Positions 31,592 to 43,406 of a stretch of 64,000 bases of DNA are shown one piece after another. This DNA is from Yponomeuta sedellus (Eukaryota; Arthropoda; Insecta; Lepidoptera; Yponomeutidae), in assembly GCA_934045075.1 (NCBI GenBank), contig OW203731.1, forward strand, positions 10,393,198 through 10,457,197, read 5' to 3'. Below the pieces are notes generated by a model. That model did not search any database, was not told where the DNA came from, and worked only from the letters and a program-made list of their open reading frames with translations. Positions within the stretch are counted from its first letter, which is position 1, and each line of letters opens with the position of its first letter. The translations under genes were made by a program, and so were the position numbers.

Positions 31592-32874
31592 CTGAATGAA
31601 ACACGGATGTCAAAAAAAGACGGATGTAACCTTCTAACCCGTAGATAGAGTAGAACTATAGATCAAGGCACAGTGTAACCGTTTTCACGTCGGTGAATAT
31701 TATTTGTTTGTGTGCGTGAATGTTGCCACAGTAAAAGTGAATTGCCATAATGTGGGATTAAATATTTCAGTCGTTCATAGGCCATGAATAAAAATGCAGA
31801 TTTATTTTTGAATTATATTAATCATACATGTCTGACAATCGTTTGCAGAACGTAGCAAACGTTTTATAAACAATTGTCATTTTGTATAATTAAAATACGT
31901 TTTATTTTACACGTTTAAATTTTACAAGTTAAGGCGCTTAGGGACGCTATCTAGGACCACCAATGGAATACAATCATAAACTGTTTTATTAATAAGTTTT
32001 TTTCATATAAAAATTCACCATATAAAAAACCTTTCGAAGGGTACCTCAGACCACCAAAATGTACATTTTGTCGAAATGTAGAGAGCATATTCGAGCATTT
32101 GATGTAGGTGACCAGTTCTCTCTTCTAAATGCTAGCACCCATTTTTCCAGAACAGAACTATTTTGAAGAAATCTGGAAAAGAAACATTGCTAATATTAAT
32201 AAATATTGTAATACATTAAAATATAATAAGTAATAACTTTAGTATTCCTTATTATTCGCGATACTCATACATAGCTGTTGTATATTGAACGGGTCGATTA
32301 TTTATTAGGGAAATAAGGTAATTACGTTTACCTAATAAACGATCGCGGCTAGACGGTATTGTACGAGATTCATTGATACAAATTCAAATTTGAATTCTAT
32401 ACTGAATTCAAGGGCACATTGCTTGCGGCAGAATGCACAAAAACACCGAAAGGGTTCTTGCGATAAATTCGAGTTGACACATTTTCTGCTGAGTGGAATG
32501 AATGCTGAAAAATTATATGGGCAACAAGTCACATAGGAAGGCGATGCAGCTATCTAACAAAGCATCAGGATATTATATTTGATAATTCAGTGCTGTAGCC
32601 GTAATGTTTCTGTCTCTATTGTTTTTATTATAGATTTCGATATCAACCCTTGTATGTCCATAACTCTGGAGCACGGGTCCTGCATCGCAGAAAGGTTAGG
32701 CCATACTCCACCGCAGGGGCCAAGCCCGGGTTATAGTTTTAGGTACATTTGACTTTTAATAACGATACATTAAGTATTACAGATTCATAATATATTTTGA
32801 TTACGTTTGTAACTTAATATCTGTACAAGGACAAGCCGTCGAAGTCTGGGACTTCGAGTTAAGTAATGATCACG
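31592..32874. other. No gene recognised
   Basis: AT-rich DNA between the THAP element and the hAT-like elements. Short frames only, none with recognisable motifs. No clear repeat boundary seen. Confidence 0.45.
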
Positions 32875-33445
32875 CAGCGTTGCCAGATATACGATTTAAA
32901 TCGTATTCATTCGATGTTTTACATTTATGTTGCATGTACGATCAAGGGGCAGAAATCGTACGTAAACATACGACTTTTTTTAGATTTTATTCAACCAAAG
33001 TACTAATACCAACATAGCACGTCACTATTTATTCTTTTACTTACTAAGTACCAACCCTCTCACTAATGTGCGACGTTACCGGTTACTCGTTTTTGTGACA
33101 CAGATTATGAACGCTGCTTCAGTTCAGTCAATCTTATTAAAACAAAGATCCGAAAAAGGCTGAGCAATGAAACTCTAAAAGGCACACTTTTGGCAAAACA
33201 ACATATTAAGCGCTATGGGTGTTGTGTGGATTTTTCTCAAACAAGAGCAATAATATTAACATTGCAGTAAAACCCTTTACGGGAATAAATAAAAACCTAA
33301 AAATAGTGTGTTTATGTTTAACCGATTGTTTACTTTAAAATAATAAAACAAATGTTTTGAAAACGTTCTGAATTTTTAGCAGCCTTCTTAGGGAATACTA
33401 CTTTTAATTTTCCCATCGTACGATCGCTTATAACGTCTGCCAACA
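32875..33445. mobile_element. Possible older hAT-type MITE
   Basis: Starts with CAGCGTTGCCAGATATACG, the terminus type of the hAT elements next door. The other end near 33446 (GTCTGCCAACAC) is a poor inverted match. No clean 8-bp duplication was found, so boundaries are uncertain. Confidence 0.35.
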
Positions 33446-33453
33446 CGGTCAAG

Positions 33454-34799
33454 CAGCGTTGCCAGAAGGTTACTTTTGTAACCTTTTAGGTGATTTTTAA
33501 CTAAGTCAGGTTACTTTGAGGTTACAGGAAACAAAAGGTTACTTTTGGTTACTTTTTGTGAAGGTTTTTTTTTTCTTATTTTGAAAAACGGAACGCAAAG
33601 ATTTTGCTTGTTGGCAGCATTGTTTCGTTTCTTCGTTCATTCATAATATGACTTGAATATTATTCAAGTCTCTTACTTCCTCCCTGTCTCTCTCTCTCTC
33701 TTTGTTTTGGTCTGCTTGCCCCAGGTCAGGTCTATGCTAAACTAAACTTTGCTTTGCATTGAAAAATATTATATTCTTTTGTGATCAAGAAGCTTGATAA
33801 CAAGGTAAGCATAAACTAATTTACGTGGGTCCTTCATAATTAGGATAAATGTTATGAAGACTAAGGTATATATTTTTTATATTTCATTAAGTATTTATGT
33901 AATTTAATTTTAATAGACATTATTTACGAAATTTTTGTAAACCCAAAAAAAATAGTCCATCCCTACTTCTTTTAAAACAATTGGCTGAATTGAATAATGT
34001 TCTGTATTTTTAAGGCCTTTACATCTATTTTGGATGATATATTTATGATTATGTCCTTATTTCAGGTGCACGGGCAAGCAAACGAGTAGTTAAAGAAGAA
34101 GTGTAAATAAACTGAAAAGACGTTTTTAGTCAGCTAAAACTGATACAATCCGATCACAGGACTCTGCTTGGTATTGACACAATATCAGCAACTAAAAGAA
34201 GCAATGCAACAATGCGATAACATTTGAGCCGTAAATTTGATGCTAAAAACTAAAGTTAAATATCGATTAAATTTTGTGAAGACAAAGGTATAATTTATTG
34301 ATTATTTTATTTTTATTTAATATCATTTAGTATTTATGTTATATATATATTTCATATTCCTGGTCGCGCGACCAGATAACAGTTAAAATTCTGTTGTCCT
34401 GGGCACTGCAGCGTCTAGAGGTGACTTTACCCATCTATCTAGTGTAGATGACAGACTGACAGTGCCACATCATCTAGAATAGATGCAAAGGCCTTAGTCA
34501 ATAAATTAGTAATCTAACAGGTTAAAGCAAGTATTGAAACTGACGGCTGAATTAAATAGTTTTATTTATGATATGACATATTTCAGGTGCACGGGAAAGC
34601 AAGCGAAGCTATGGAAAAAAAAATTAAACAAAAATGTAAACCGACTTCAAAACCATAAAGCAGTAGAAGTTAGGTACATGTAGATATAGCATGTTTTAGT
34701 AGGTACCTTTTTTTTATTGGAGAGGTGACTTTTTACACCAAAAGGTTACTTTTTTGGCTATTTCAGGTGACTTTTCACAAGGCAAGTCTGGCAACACTG
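33454..34799. mobile_element. hAT-type non-autonomous element, copy A (1346 bp)
   Basis: Ends CAGCGTTGCCAGA and TCTGGCAACACTG, with an exact 8-bp duplication CGGTCAAG (33446-33453, 34800-34807). Subterminal regions repeat GGTTACTTTT-like motifs in both orientations, as expected for transposase binding in hAT elements. No coding frame. An inverted relative lies at 35382. Confidence 0.9.
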
Positions 34800-34807
34800 C
34801 GGTCAAG

Positions 34808-35366
34808 TTATGATCGGGATTTTCGACATAAACGGATGGCAACATTTTTTTACTCTTCGTTTTTTTAGGTTAGGAAAGTAAATTCTATTAAATTGCTTTG
34901 CTTACGGACTAGTTGCAAAGCTACTAGTTGAAACTTAACTAAAATACTCAACATAAGGCAACTTTGGGCTTAACAATAATTGAAACACAATAATTACTTA
35001 CCTATCAAAGGAAACTTCCCCCAAAGCTGTTTCTTAACGATTTCTGCATACGAGTACACTACAATTCACCATACTTTCTCTATTTAGGTCACTTTTAATA
35101 TATCATTTCACAAATACACGGTTGCTCTTCGAAACGGCTAGCGTAGCGTTAATTATGATTAAATTTTCAAAATCTTGTCGTTTGTTTGCCCCCAAAAACG
35201 TCAACTTGACACTGGGGGCAAACAAAAAAAGCAGTTACACTTTTGCTGTTTACTCTATCTCTTTCTCACCCATGGTCGCTACGAAGTTTGTTTCATTTAA
35301 AACTTGTATGTGTGCGCTTTGGCTTGCTCTATAGTTTTACTCCCTCTACGTTCTAACCACTCAAAC
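34808..35366. other. No gene recognised
   Basis: Spacer between two hAT copies. A 70-codon frame at 35122-35334 has no motif or context supporting it. Confidence 0.45.
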
Positions 35367-38300
35367 CACAGAGCATATAAACAGTGTTGCCAGACAGGCC
35401 TTGTGAAAAGTCACCGGAAATAGACAAAAAAGTAACCTTTTGGTGTAAAAAGTCACCTCACCAATAAAAAAGGTACTAAAACATACCTAATACTTGTGAA
35501 TACTCACATGCCAATTTCAGTATTTTATCGTACCTTTTATCTACCTGCTAAGTCGGTTTACATTTTTAGTTTATTTTTTTTTCTAGAGCTTCGCTTGCTT
35601 TCCCGTGCACATAAAATATGTCATGTCATACATAAAACTACTTAATTCAGCCGTCAGTTTCAATACTTGCTATAGCCTGTTAGATTACTAATTTATTAAG
35701 TAAGGCCTTTGCATCTATTCTAGATGATTTATACAGCATCTAGTGGCACTGTCATTTACACTAGATAGATGGGTAAAGTAACCACTAGACGGTGCAGTGT
35801 CCGGGACAATAGAATTTTTATTTGTTATCTGGTCGCGCGACCAGGAAAATAAAATATATATATTACATAAACACTAAATGAAATTAAATAAAAAATAAAA
35901 TAATCAATAAATTATACCTTTGTCTTCATAAAATTTCATCGATATTTAACTTTAGTTTTTAGCATAAATTTTGAAGGCTCAAATGTTATCGCATTGTTGC
36001 TTTGCTTCTTTTAGTAGCTAGCTATAGGTAAGTGCTGATATTGTGTCAATACCAAGCAGAGTCCTGTGATCGGATTTTAAGACTAAAAAATCAAAAAGAC
36101 ATTATAATACACCAAAAACACAAAAACGATTAAAAAACCGTGCTCTCGAGGCTTTGTCTCAAGACATATCTTGGTCTCATTTATGTCAAAATTAGTGTCT
36201 AAATCGGCCGATCATCTCGTCAATGGCACCATATTACCCAGTTGTAGAAAAGTTTCGGTCGACTCCATCTCGGTCGCGGTAACTTGTTAGCGTCGAGACA
36301 TTTCGGGCTCGACAGAGAAATTGTCATTTTTGCATAGAGAAGGGCATTTCTCGAGCGTGGCATGCTACGCGGACTGGATGGAGCAAGCAGACCAAAACAA
36401 AGAGAGAGAGAGAGACAGGAAGGGAGTAAGTGAGTGAGTTGAATATTATGAATGAGCGAAGAAACGAAACTATTTGCCAACAAGCAAAAGATCTTTGCGT
36501 TCCGTTTTTCAAAATAAGTAAAAAAAACCTTCACAAAAAAGTAACCAAAAGTAACCTTTTGTGTCATGTAACCTCAAAGTAACCTGACTTAGTTAAAAAT
36601 CACCTAAAAGGTTACAAAAGTAACCTTCTGGCAACGCTGCATAAACACTACGTTTTGAGAGACAGGACCTCCTTCTATATGCTTTTGTAATGAGTTTAGC
36701 TCCGTTAGCAATACCAACCAATAGAGCAAAAATGCAATTTCAAAAGTGCTACCAACATAACAACTTGTCTGTGCATTAGGGACGTCCACTTACATTGGTA
36801 CTACATTTATCGATATCGATAAATTTTCTTCCAGGGGCTCCGCAGTTAGCCAAATAAAATTAATAAAAATCAATGTTTTCAATAAAACGACAAATGAAAT
36901 TAGTATTTTATTATTGATTATCAAATCACAATAATTGTGGTCAAGGTCTATTGAATTTATTTCAGCAGCTATTTGGTTTTTCCTTAGAGGTGTCCAATCT
37001 GAGCGAACTTCATCAATCGGTGGTTTGGATTCAGGTGCTGAAATCGTCAAAAAAAGTTAAGTTGAGTCGTTATTGATTATTAATTTGTTGGTAAACTATG
37101 CTACTTACCGGGATAGTTCTGATAAATATGCTGAGATTCCAGGCCACAATAATTGTGGTCAAACCCTACTGGACCAATAGCAACAGCTGATATTTTGGCT
37201 GCTGTACAAGGTGCTGAAAATGATAACACTTTGTAATTTATCAAAGTAAACAAACTCTAGTTACAAAAAACTTCAGCGATACATGAAAAGTCTACGTACC
37301 AGAGTTGTTTTCTGAAGCTCGACAACTAATAGGTTTTTGTATAGCTGAATCTGAAAATAAACAATTGCAAGAATAGTCCGAAAAAAAAAAATAGTTTGTT
37401 CCTGTTTACCACATAACTGCATGTGGCTATGTAACTATCAAATACATTTTTATAAAAAAATATTTTAAGTTAAAATTAGTAAAAAAAATATTTTAGTAAT
37501 TCCAATCACTAACCAGTTTCAAGTGATGCGACGTGGCTACGTGGTAAGGAAACTCAGCTAGTAAGTAATCAGGAAGAGGAGGCGCATTTATAAGTAGAGA
37601 AGATACAGCCCTGTAAAAAAATGTTTATCAAAGTATGTCATTTATGTATTAAGACGTAATAATAATATTGCGTTCTAAATGACGGAGCAAAATACATTCA
37701 AATGTTCGACGTAAAGCAAGGCGTATTTTGTGTTTTATTACATAATTATTCATGAAATGTAGTAAGTGTTACATTATAAGTTTATAACACAACTCACCAT
37801 TTCTTTAATCGGCTTCCTTTTAAAATCGTTGTAAAAATCTTTCGGCCGGAAATGATCTCTACAAACATATTTATGTTGGTGGAGTTTTTCGATGGGGATA
37901 TACGATATAAGATCTTCCACAATTTTCACCCATTGTCTGCATCTAAAAAAAAAAAACAACATTCTATGCAGCCACTAATAGTGCATCGTTGAAAAATTGT
38001 TATGGCTTACAGCAATTCACCCGTCGTACACTGAGTAGTAATTCTGACCAAGGTACTTATCAGATATTTTTTTATCGATATTGAATATGTGTATGGCACA
38101 TCACTATGACATTGAAACATAGTATTTTTCTCATAGTATATTAATTACGTTATTTAACATAATTTATGATCTTGCTCTTGTGCAAGATGACAAAAACTGT
38201 AGCCAGAAATACTTACCGGTCTTCATCCCTAGGAAATTTACCCATAAACTTTCTTTTGGTACCCTTTGACCGGCTGCATCTTATTTTACAAATGGCACAA

Positions 38301-38474
38301 GTTCGACACCATCCGATCAATGCCATTATTAGAAGAAAATCACTAAACACTGTACAACAAGATACACACAGCTAGATATTGAACAAACTTAAAACACAAA
38401 AATTTTAACTAGAAAACGTTCTAATACCTATGTGCCGCGTTCCGCCATATTTGTTATGTTTTGTTTGACATTGA
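35367..38474 (-). mobile_element. THAP-carrying transposon, copy 3, hAT-interrupted and truncated
   Basis: Starts CACAGAGCATATAA at the left. A hAT element (35382-36639) is inserted 15 bp in. The copy continues to about 38474, where homology stops after TTTGACATTG, so its 5' end is missing. THAP exon a (near 38205-38315) and exon b (near 37797-37941) keep frame, Cys/His residues and splice sites. The last block (36790-37050) is open. Confidence 0.8.
35382..36639. mobile_element. hAT-type non-autonomous element, copy B (1258 bp)
   Basis: Inverted relative of copy A with ends CAGTGTTGCCAGA and TCTGGCAACGCTG. The target duplication is CATATAAA on the left and the same minus two bases (CATAAA) on the right, judged from the uninterrupted sequence of THAP copy 1. 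No coding frame. Confidence 0.85.
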
Positions 38475-38690
38475 TATATATATTATCTATAGTGATAACA
38501 TTCTTTGCACCCACTGCATTGCAGAAGGTCAAAACGTTCAATTTGCGCTTTGCAGCTAACACAATTCATTGTTTGTTTTTTCCTCTGGTTGACAGTTCGA
38601 CAAAGACGCCACAAATTATGTCAGGTGAAGTGAGCGTGTTGGGCGTCTTGTGTTTTATTTCGTATTTGTTGATAAAATTTCGTAATCATC

Positions 38691-40230
38691 ATGCCGAAAG
38701 TCATTAAGAGTGCTGGCAGAGAGATTGTTCTCAAGGTGAAACGTTCTTGTGAAGCAGAACGGGACAATAAGGGCCCAATTGAACCATTTTCTAAAGTACG
38801 GGCTCGTGTTGCGTTCTTGACAGGTAATTTTTGGGGTGACCATTTCTTAGTATTTTGCCTTCGTGTGGGGTGTTTTTTTGTTTTATTGGATATTCAAACA
38901 TTTCTTCGTTTCAGGTATTTCTGAACGCACTGTTACTCAAATAACTCAAGAGGGTAATAAAGCTGAAGCTTCGACTTCAAAAATTCTAACTCCAGGAAAA
39001 AATAGAAACCGAGAAAAATTTTTGGAAATAGACGATTTTGATAAATGTGCTAAAAGGCACATGATACACTCATTTTATGTCGTCAAAAAAGAAATTCCGA
39101 CCATTCATAAGCTTTGGCTCGCATTGAAAGCTGATATTGATTTCAAGTACAGCAAAACAACTTTAAAGCGTATTTTGAGAAGCATGGGGTACAGATATAA
39201 AAAGTGCCAGTCCAAACGTAAACTTTTAATGGAACGTTATGATATTGTAGCTTGGAGAGCTAAATTTATTTTAAGGATGCGTAAAAACCGTTTAGAAGAA
39301 AAGCGCCCTGTTATCTTCCTTGACGAAACATATATCCATGCCTCATATCACCTTCAAAAATGTTGGCAATCGAATGAAGAACCAGGTGTTTTGACATCGG
39401 ATAGTACCGGTGCAAGATGGATTATAGGTCACGCTGGCGGAAAAACAGGATTTGTCGAAAATGGACTCCTATTGTTCAAATCACAATCAAAATCGAGCGA
39501 CTATCATGATGACATGAATGCGAAAAATTTCATGCGATGGATGGCTGAAAAAAACTTGCTATCTAACTGCATCGTGGTTATGGATAATGCACCATATCAT
39601 TGCAAACAAATAAATAAAGCACCCACAATGAGCAGTTTAAAATCAGAAATGCAGCAATGGCTTTTTAATAACAGTATTCCATTTGAAGATTACTGGATTA
39701 AACCACAGTTGTACGAATTAATAAAAAAACACAAAGGAGATCCAGTTTATGAAGTGGAATATTTATTAAATCAACATGGAGATGAGGTCGTACGCTTACC
39801 TCCTTATCACTGTGATTTCATAGAAATCCAATAGAAAAAAATATGGGCTACAGCCAAAAGACGTGTTGCAGAGCACAATGTAAGTCAAGCCACAAGTGAA
39901 ATATCCTCAATAACTGAAGCAGCGTTTAGTTCTATAACTACAGAAGAATGGATTAATGTGTGTCAACACGTGGAAAAAATCGAAGACCAATATTTCGAAT
40001 CCGACAGGTTGTTGGATATAGAATTAGAAAAAAATATAATTGATCCTACAAGTGACGATGGAAGCTCAGACTCTTCGGACGACGAAATGAGCGAAGATCT
40101 AGAAAATGATACAATGGAAGGCATTGACCCATTGGAGGATCACACGTATCCAAAATTTAAAAGTACCTCTAGATGCCTGATAATAAATTTCAAAAACTAT
40201 TTAATGTTGTTTTTATTTATTTTCATTTAA
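38691..40230 (+). pseudogene. Tc1/mariner-superfamily transposase, DD82E-like, frameshifted
   Basis: Exon 1 (38691-38823) and exon 2 (from 38915) join in frame across a 91-bp intron. The N-terminal part has helix-turn-helix-like segments. The catalytic core shows LDETYIH and VMDNAPYH. A small insertion near 39820 breaks the frame inside the NPIEKIW-type motif that supplies the third acidic residue; reading continues at 39837 in another frame and ends in an acidic tail. About 81 residues separate the second Asp from the Glu, far more than the 34-41 of classic members and close to the DD82E (Sailor) group. Terminal inverted repeats were not found. Confidence 0.75.
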
Positions 40231-40784
40231 AGTGCAAACAATCGGTCCAGCCGTTGTTGAGCTATGGTGTAATCTACCATAGGATTATAAAAAGCTCTGA
40301 TTACTGATGTCTGTGGACACCCCTTAGCCGAGTGCACGTCTCGCGGCATTGAGAAGCAAAATAGCTGTAGATTAAAATAGGTTCATATTTCATATTATTT
40401 CTATCTTTATTATTACTTTTGAATGTTTATTTGGTCATAGTTCACTTCTAGCTAGGTAGATTTTTTCCTCACCTCCCATAATTATTATGTTTATGATCGG
40501 AAAGCAATTTCCTATAACTGGCAACATTATCTACGCCACCAGTCGCGCGCAGACTTATCTGGCGCGCACTCTAGTCGTTAGTGTGTTCACTTACAATCCA
40601 CAGACTACAAAAACTATCACAGATATGAACGTTCCTAACAACTTACTGAACGAAATGAATGAATATTTTTTTAGTGTTGCTAGATATCGGTATATAAAAA
40701 AAACTCGTCAACAGCAAAAGCGAAAGATGAAAATATGTGATGCAAAAGTGCTTGTGATCAAAAAATGGAAAAATTATGGTACTT
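40231..40784. other. No gene recognised
   Basis: Downstream of the broken transposase. A frame at 40487-40831 begins here but has no known motif and ends in the palindromic region, so it is not called. Confidence 0.4.
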
Positions 40785-40854
40785 TCGCGTACCATAGTGG
40801 ATGTATCATGGTACATGGTACGAACAACTGAATTATGGTACATGTACCATAATT
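40785..40854. repeat. Palindrome cluster built on GGTAC
   Basis: Contains the hairpin TATGGTAC-tttcgc-GTACCATA (about 40785-40806) and a perfect 24-bp palindrome at 40831-40854 (AATTATGGTACATGTACCAT plus AATT). Five GGTAC cores in 70 bp. Confidence 0.85.
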
Positions 40855-41004
40855 ATGACACGTATACATCCCTGGGCAGCCTACTTGCTGTGATTTTTTA
40901 AACATCTAATTCGGTAACATAATGGTAACCAAATGTAACCAACTTGACAATTGAGGGTGGTACGTTTTGAATAATAAAACATCACACTATACTCTGATTT
41001 TTGA

Positions 41005-41868
41005 GAAAATATTTTTTTTTACTTATTTTAACTTAAAATATTTTTTTATAAAAATGTATTTGATAGTTACATAGTCAATTATGTAGTTATGTGGTAAACA
41101 GGAACAAACTATTTATTTTTCTTCGGACTATTCTTGCAATTGTTTATTTTCAGATTCAGCTATACAAAAACCTATTAGTTGTCGAGCTTCACAAAACATC
41201 TCTGGTACGTAGACTTTTCATGTATCGCTGAAGTTTTTTGTAACTAGTGTTTGTTTACTTTGATAAATTACAAAGTGTTATCATTTTCAGCACCTTGTAC
41301 AGCAGCCAAAATATCAGCTGTTGCCCTTGGTCCAGTAGGGTTTGACCACAATTATTGTGGCCTGGAATCTCAGCATATTTATCAGAACTATCCCGGTAAG
41401 TAGCATAGTTTACCAACAAATTAATAATCAATAACGACTCAACTTAACTTTTATTTACGATTTCAGCACCTGAATCCAAACCACCGATTGATGAAGTTCG
41501 CTCAGATTGGACACCTCTAAAGAAAAACCAAATAGCTGCTGAAATAAATTCAATAGACCTTGACCACAATTATTGTGATTTGATAATAAATAATAAAATA
41601 CTAATTTCATTTGTCGTTTTATTGAAAACATTGATTTTCATTAATTTAGGCTAACTACGAAGCCCCTGGGTAATAATTTATCGATATCGATAAATGTAGT
41701 AATGTAAGTGAACGTCCCTATTGCACAGACAAGTTATTATGTTGGTAGCACTTACTTTTGACATTGCATTTTTGCTCTATTGGTTGGTATTGCTAACGGG
41801 GTTATACTCAACTCATTACAAAAGCATGTAAGGAGGTCCCGTCTCTTAAAACGTAGTGGTCACAGAGT
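41005..41868 (+). mobile_element. THAP-carrying transposon, copy 4 (3' part only)
   Basis: Matches copy 1 from about 2343 to 3200 with exons d, e and f and their splice sites. Both THAP exons are missing. Its right end (AAAACGTAGTG) lacks the last bases. It lies in the opposite orientation to copy 3, with the broken Tc1/mariner gene between them. Confidence 0.8.
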
Positions 41869-42027
41869 ACCAATATATAATAGAGTAGTCACTCTACTGT
41901 CAACAAAGCGCCATCTGACGCAAATTCAATGAACTAATAATTATCATATATATAAGCAAATGTACTATAAAACAGTTTCTGTAGGCCTCTCTTTACTAAA
42001 TTTTATTTATTAATTAGAAATTACAAA

Positions 42028-42073
42028 ATTACATGTAGAAGAACAGATCACACGTTGTTCTTCTACATGTAAT
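42028..42073. repeat. Perfect 18-bp hairpin with 10-nt loop
   Basis: ATTACATGTAGAAGAACA at 42028-42045 pairs exactly with 42056-42073. No flanking frame. It could be a short MITE end or a structured transcript. Confidence 0.85.
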
Positions 42074-42514
42074 ATTGTAGGGAGTCGAGGGTTTAAAGAA
42101 AATACATTTTTAGAGATTTTATTTTATTTCTTTCTTTATAGTAAATACTTGCTTAATTTTTTAAAGAATCAGCAGAAATTGCTTCTTGTCTGGAGCCATT
42201 CAACAACTGATTAATATCTTTGCACTAATTATAAATAAAAAAGTGGATTTTGAAGGTTTGTTCAGTGTTAAACCTGTGGCAGACTCATTTTCTTGTGATG
42301 AAGTATTACTCATTCTATGAGTGGTGTCAGCTTTTTCATCATCACTTCATGTCCTTTTTTGTGATAAACCTGCCGATAGTAAAATATTTTAATTAAAGAC
42401 TTGAATACCTACATATTTATACAGTTTTAATAAAATAAGACTGTATAAATACTTCCTCAAACCTCTTATAAAATGACAGTTTAGTACAAAGCTGCACTTC
42501 ATTAGAGGTTCAGT

Positions 42515-42826
42515 CAGTGGCGGATTTGCAGTCTTGGCCGCTCTAGGCCCCAGGCCATGTGCCACCCCTTTCTCAGCACAGCACGCAGCACCTATCATTA
42601 TAGACTAGGTACATAATGAATTTAGTGGCGCATACCTATAAAAATTGGTATTCGTTGCAGTGCAGTGTGGCCCGCCATAATTATTATGCACAGCCTTTTA
42701 AATATTTAGGTACTTTGCAGAGTTATTTCTTGCTATCATCAGTGATTTTTTTGTCACGATTTGCCACCCCTAAAATCTGCCGCTCTAGGCTCGGGCCAAC
42801 TGGGCCTTAGGGTAAATCCGCCACTG
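42515..42826. mobile_element. 312-bp hAT-type MITE
   Basis: Ends CAGTGGCGGATTT and AAATCCGCCACTG, with an exact 8-bp duplication GGTTCAGT (42507-42514, 42827-42834). Internal GCCGCTCTAGGC-like blocks occur near both ends. No coding frame. Confidence 0.92.
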
Positions 42827-43059
42827 GGTTCAGTGTGGGTTTTATCTAATAGTCTCTTTATTAATAAGACCAATAAGCAATAAATACAAATTTTAATTTT
42901 GCTGGCTGTCAAATAGTTGTGCATAAGGGTGCACACACACTCTTGTGGACAAGGGGAAACTATTCTCAGGCACTAACCATCCCTTTTGTGATCTTTCTTT
43001 TTGTATTTCAACATTACAAGTAATATAAAACTCACCAAAATGGTAAATAATCGATTTAC

Positions 43060-43406
43060 CTGCTCGTTCCAAGGTCGGGACTGCATTAACACTTAGTCTT
43101 GAATTCCATGTTTTGAACTTTGGTTCAAAGTGCTTATGGCACACCCGTGCATTTTTATAAACTTGCTGGTTTTCGATTGACAATATGTTCCCGCCAATTG
43201 AATAGAGCCAAGATCGAAATCTAGGCGCGTCCTTTTCAGGATTTGGAAAACGATGCAGAGGTACGTGGTCATCACCTATAAACAACAACCAATAATACCG
43301 TTAGTATCCATTTGTATGAGTATGTTAGTTTGTGATAAACTACAAATTTTCGGAACTTACGTGTTGTCTCACAATCCCGAACACAGCATTTCCATGAAGT
43401 CGCCAT
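43060..43406 (-). CDS. THAP-domain protein, first two exons
   Basis: Exon 1 (43361-43406) and exon 2 (43060-43275) join in frame at a GT/AG intron. Together they give a complete THAP domain of about 85 residues: MATSWKCCVRDC, then LHRFPNPEKDAPRFRSW, CHKHF and the closing VNAVPTLE. Both zinc ligand pairs, the conserved Pro and Trp, and the AVPTL box are intact. A GT donor follows at 43059, but I could not find later exons with confidence; the open frame reading on to 42893 is probably intron. It could be a host THAP gene or the start of a P-like transposase. Not the same family as the mobile THAP element. Confidence 0.7.

Noticed and set aside
35122..35334. 70-codon frame between hAT elements
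   Set aside because: No motif, no splice context and no homologous copy elsewhere in the window.
40487..40831. 114-codon frame near the palindrome cluster
   Set aside because: No recognisable motif, AT-rich composition like its flanks, and it ends in palindromic repeats.
42893..43059. Extension of the THAP protein beyond exon 2
   Set aside because: A GT donor at 43059 precedes a composition change, and the extra residues show no THAP-family pattern; treated as intron.
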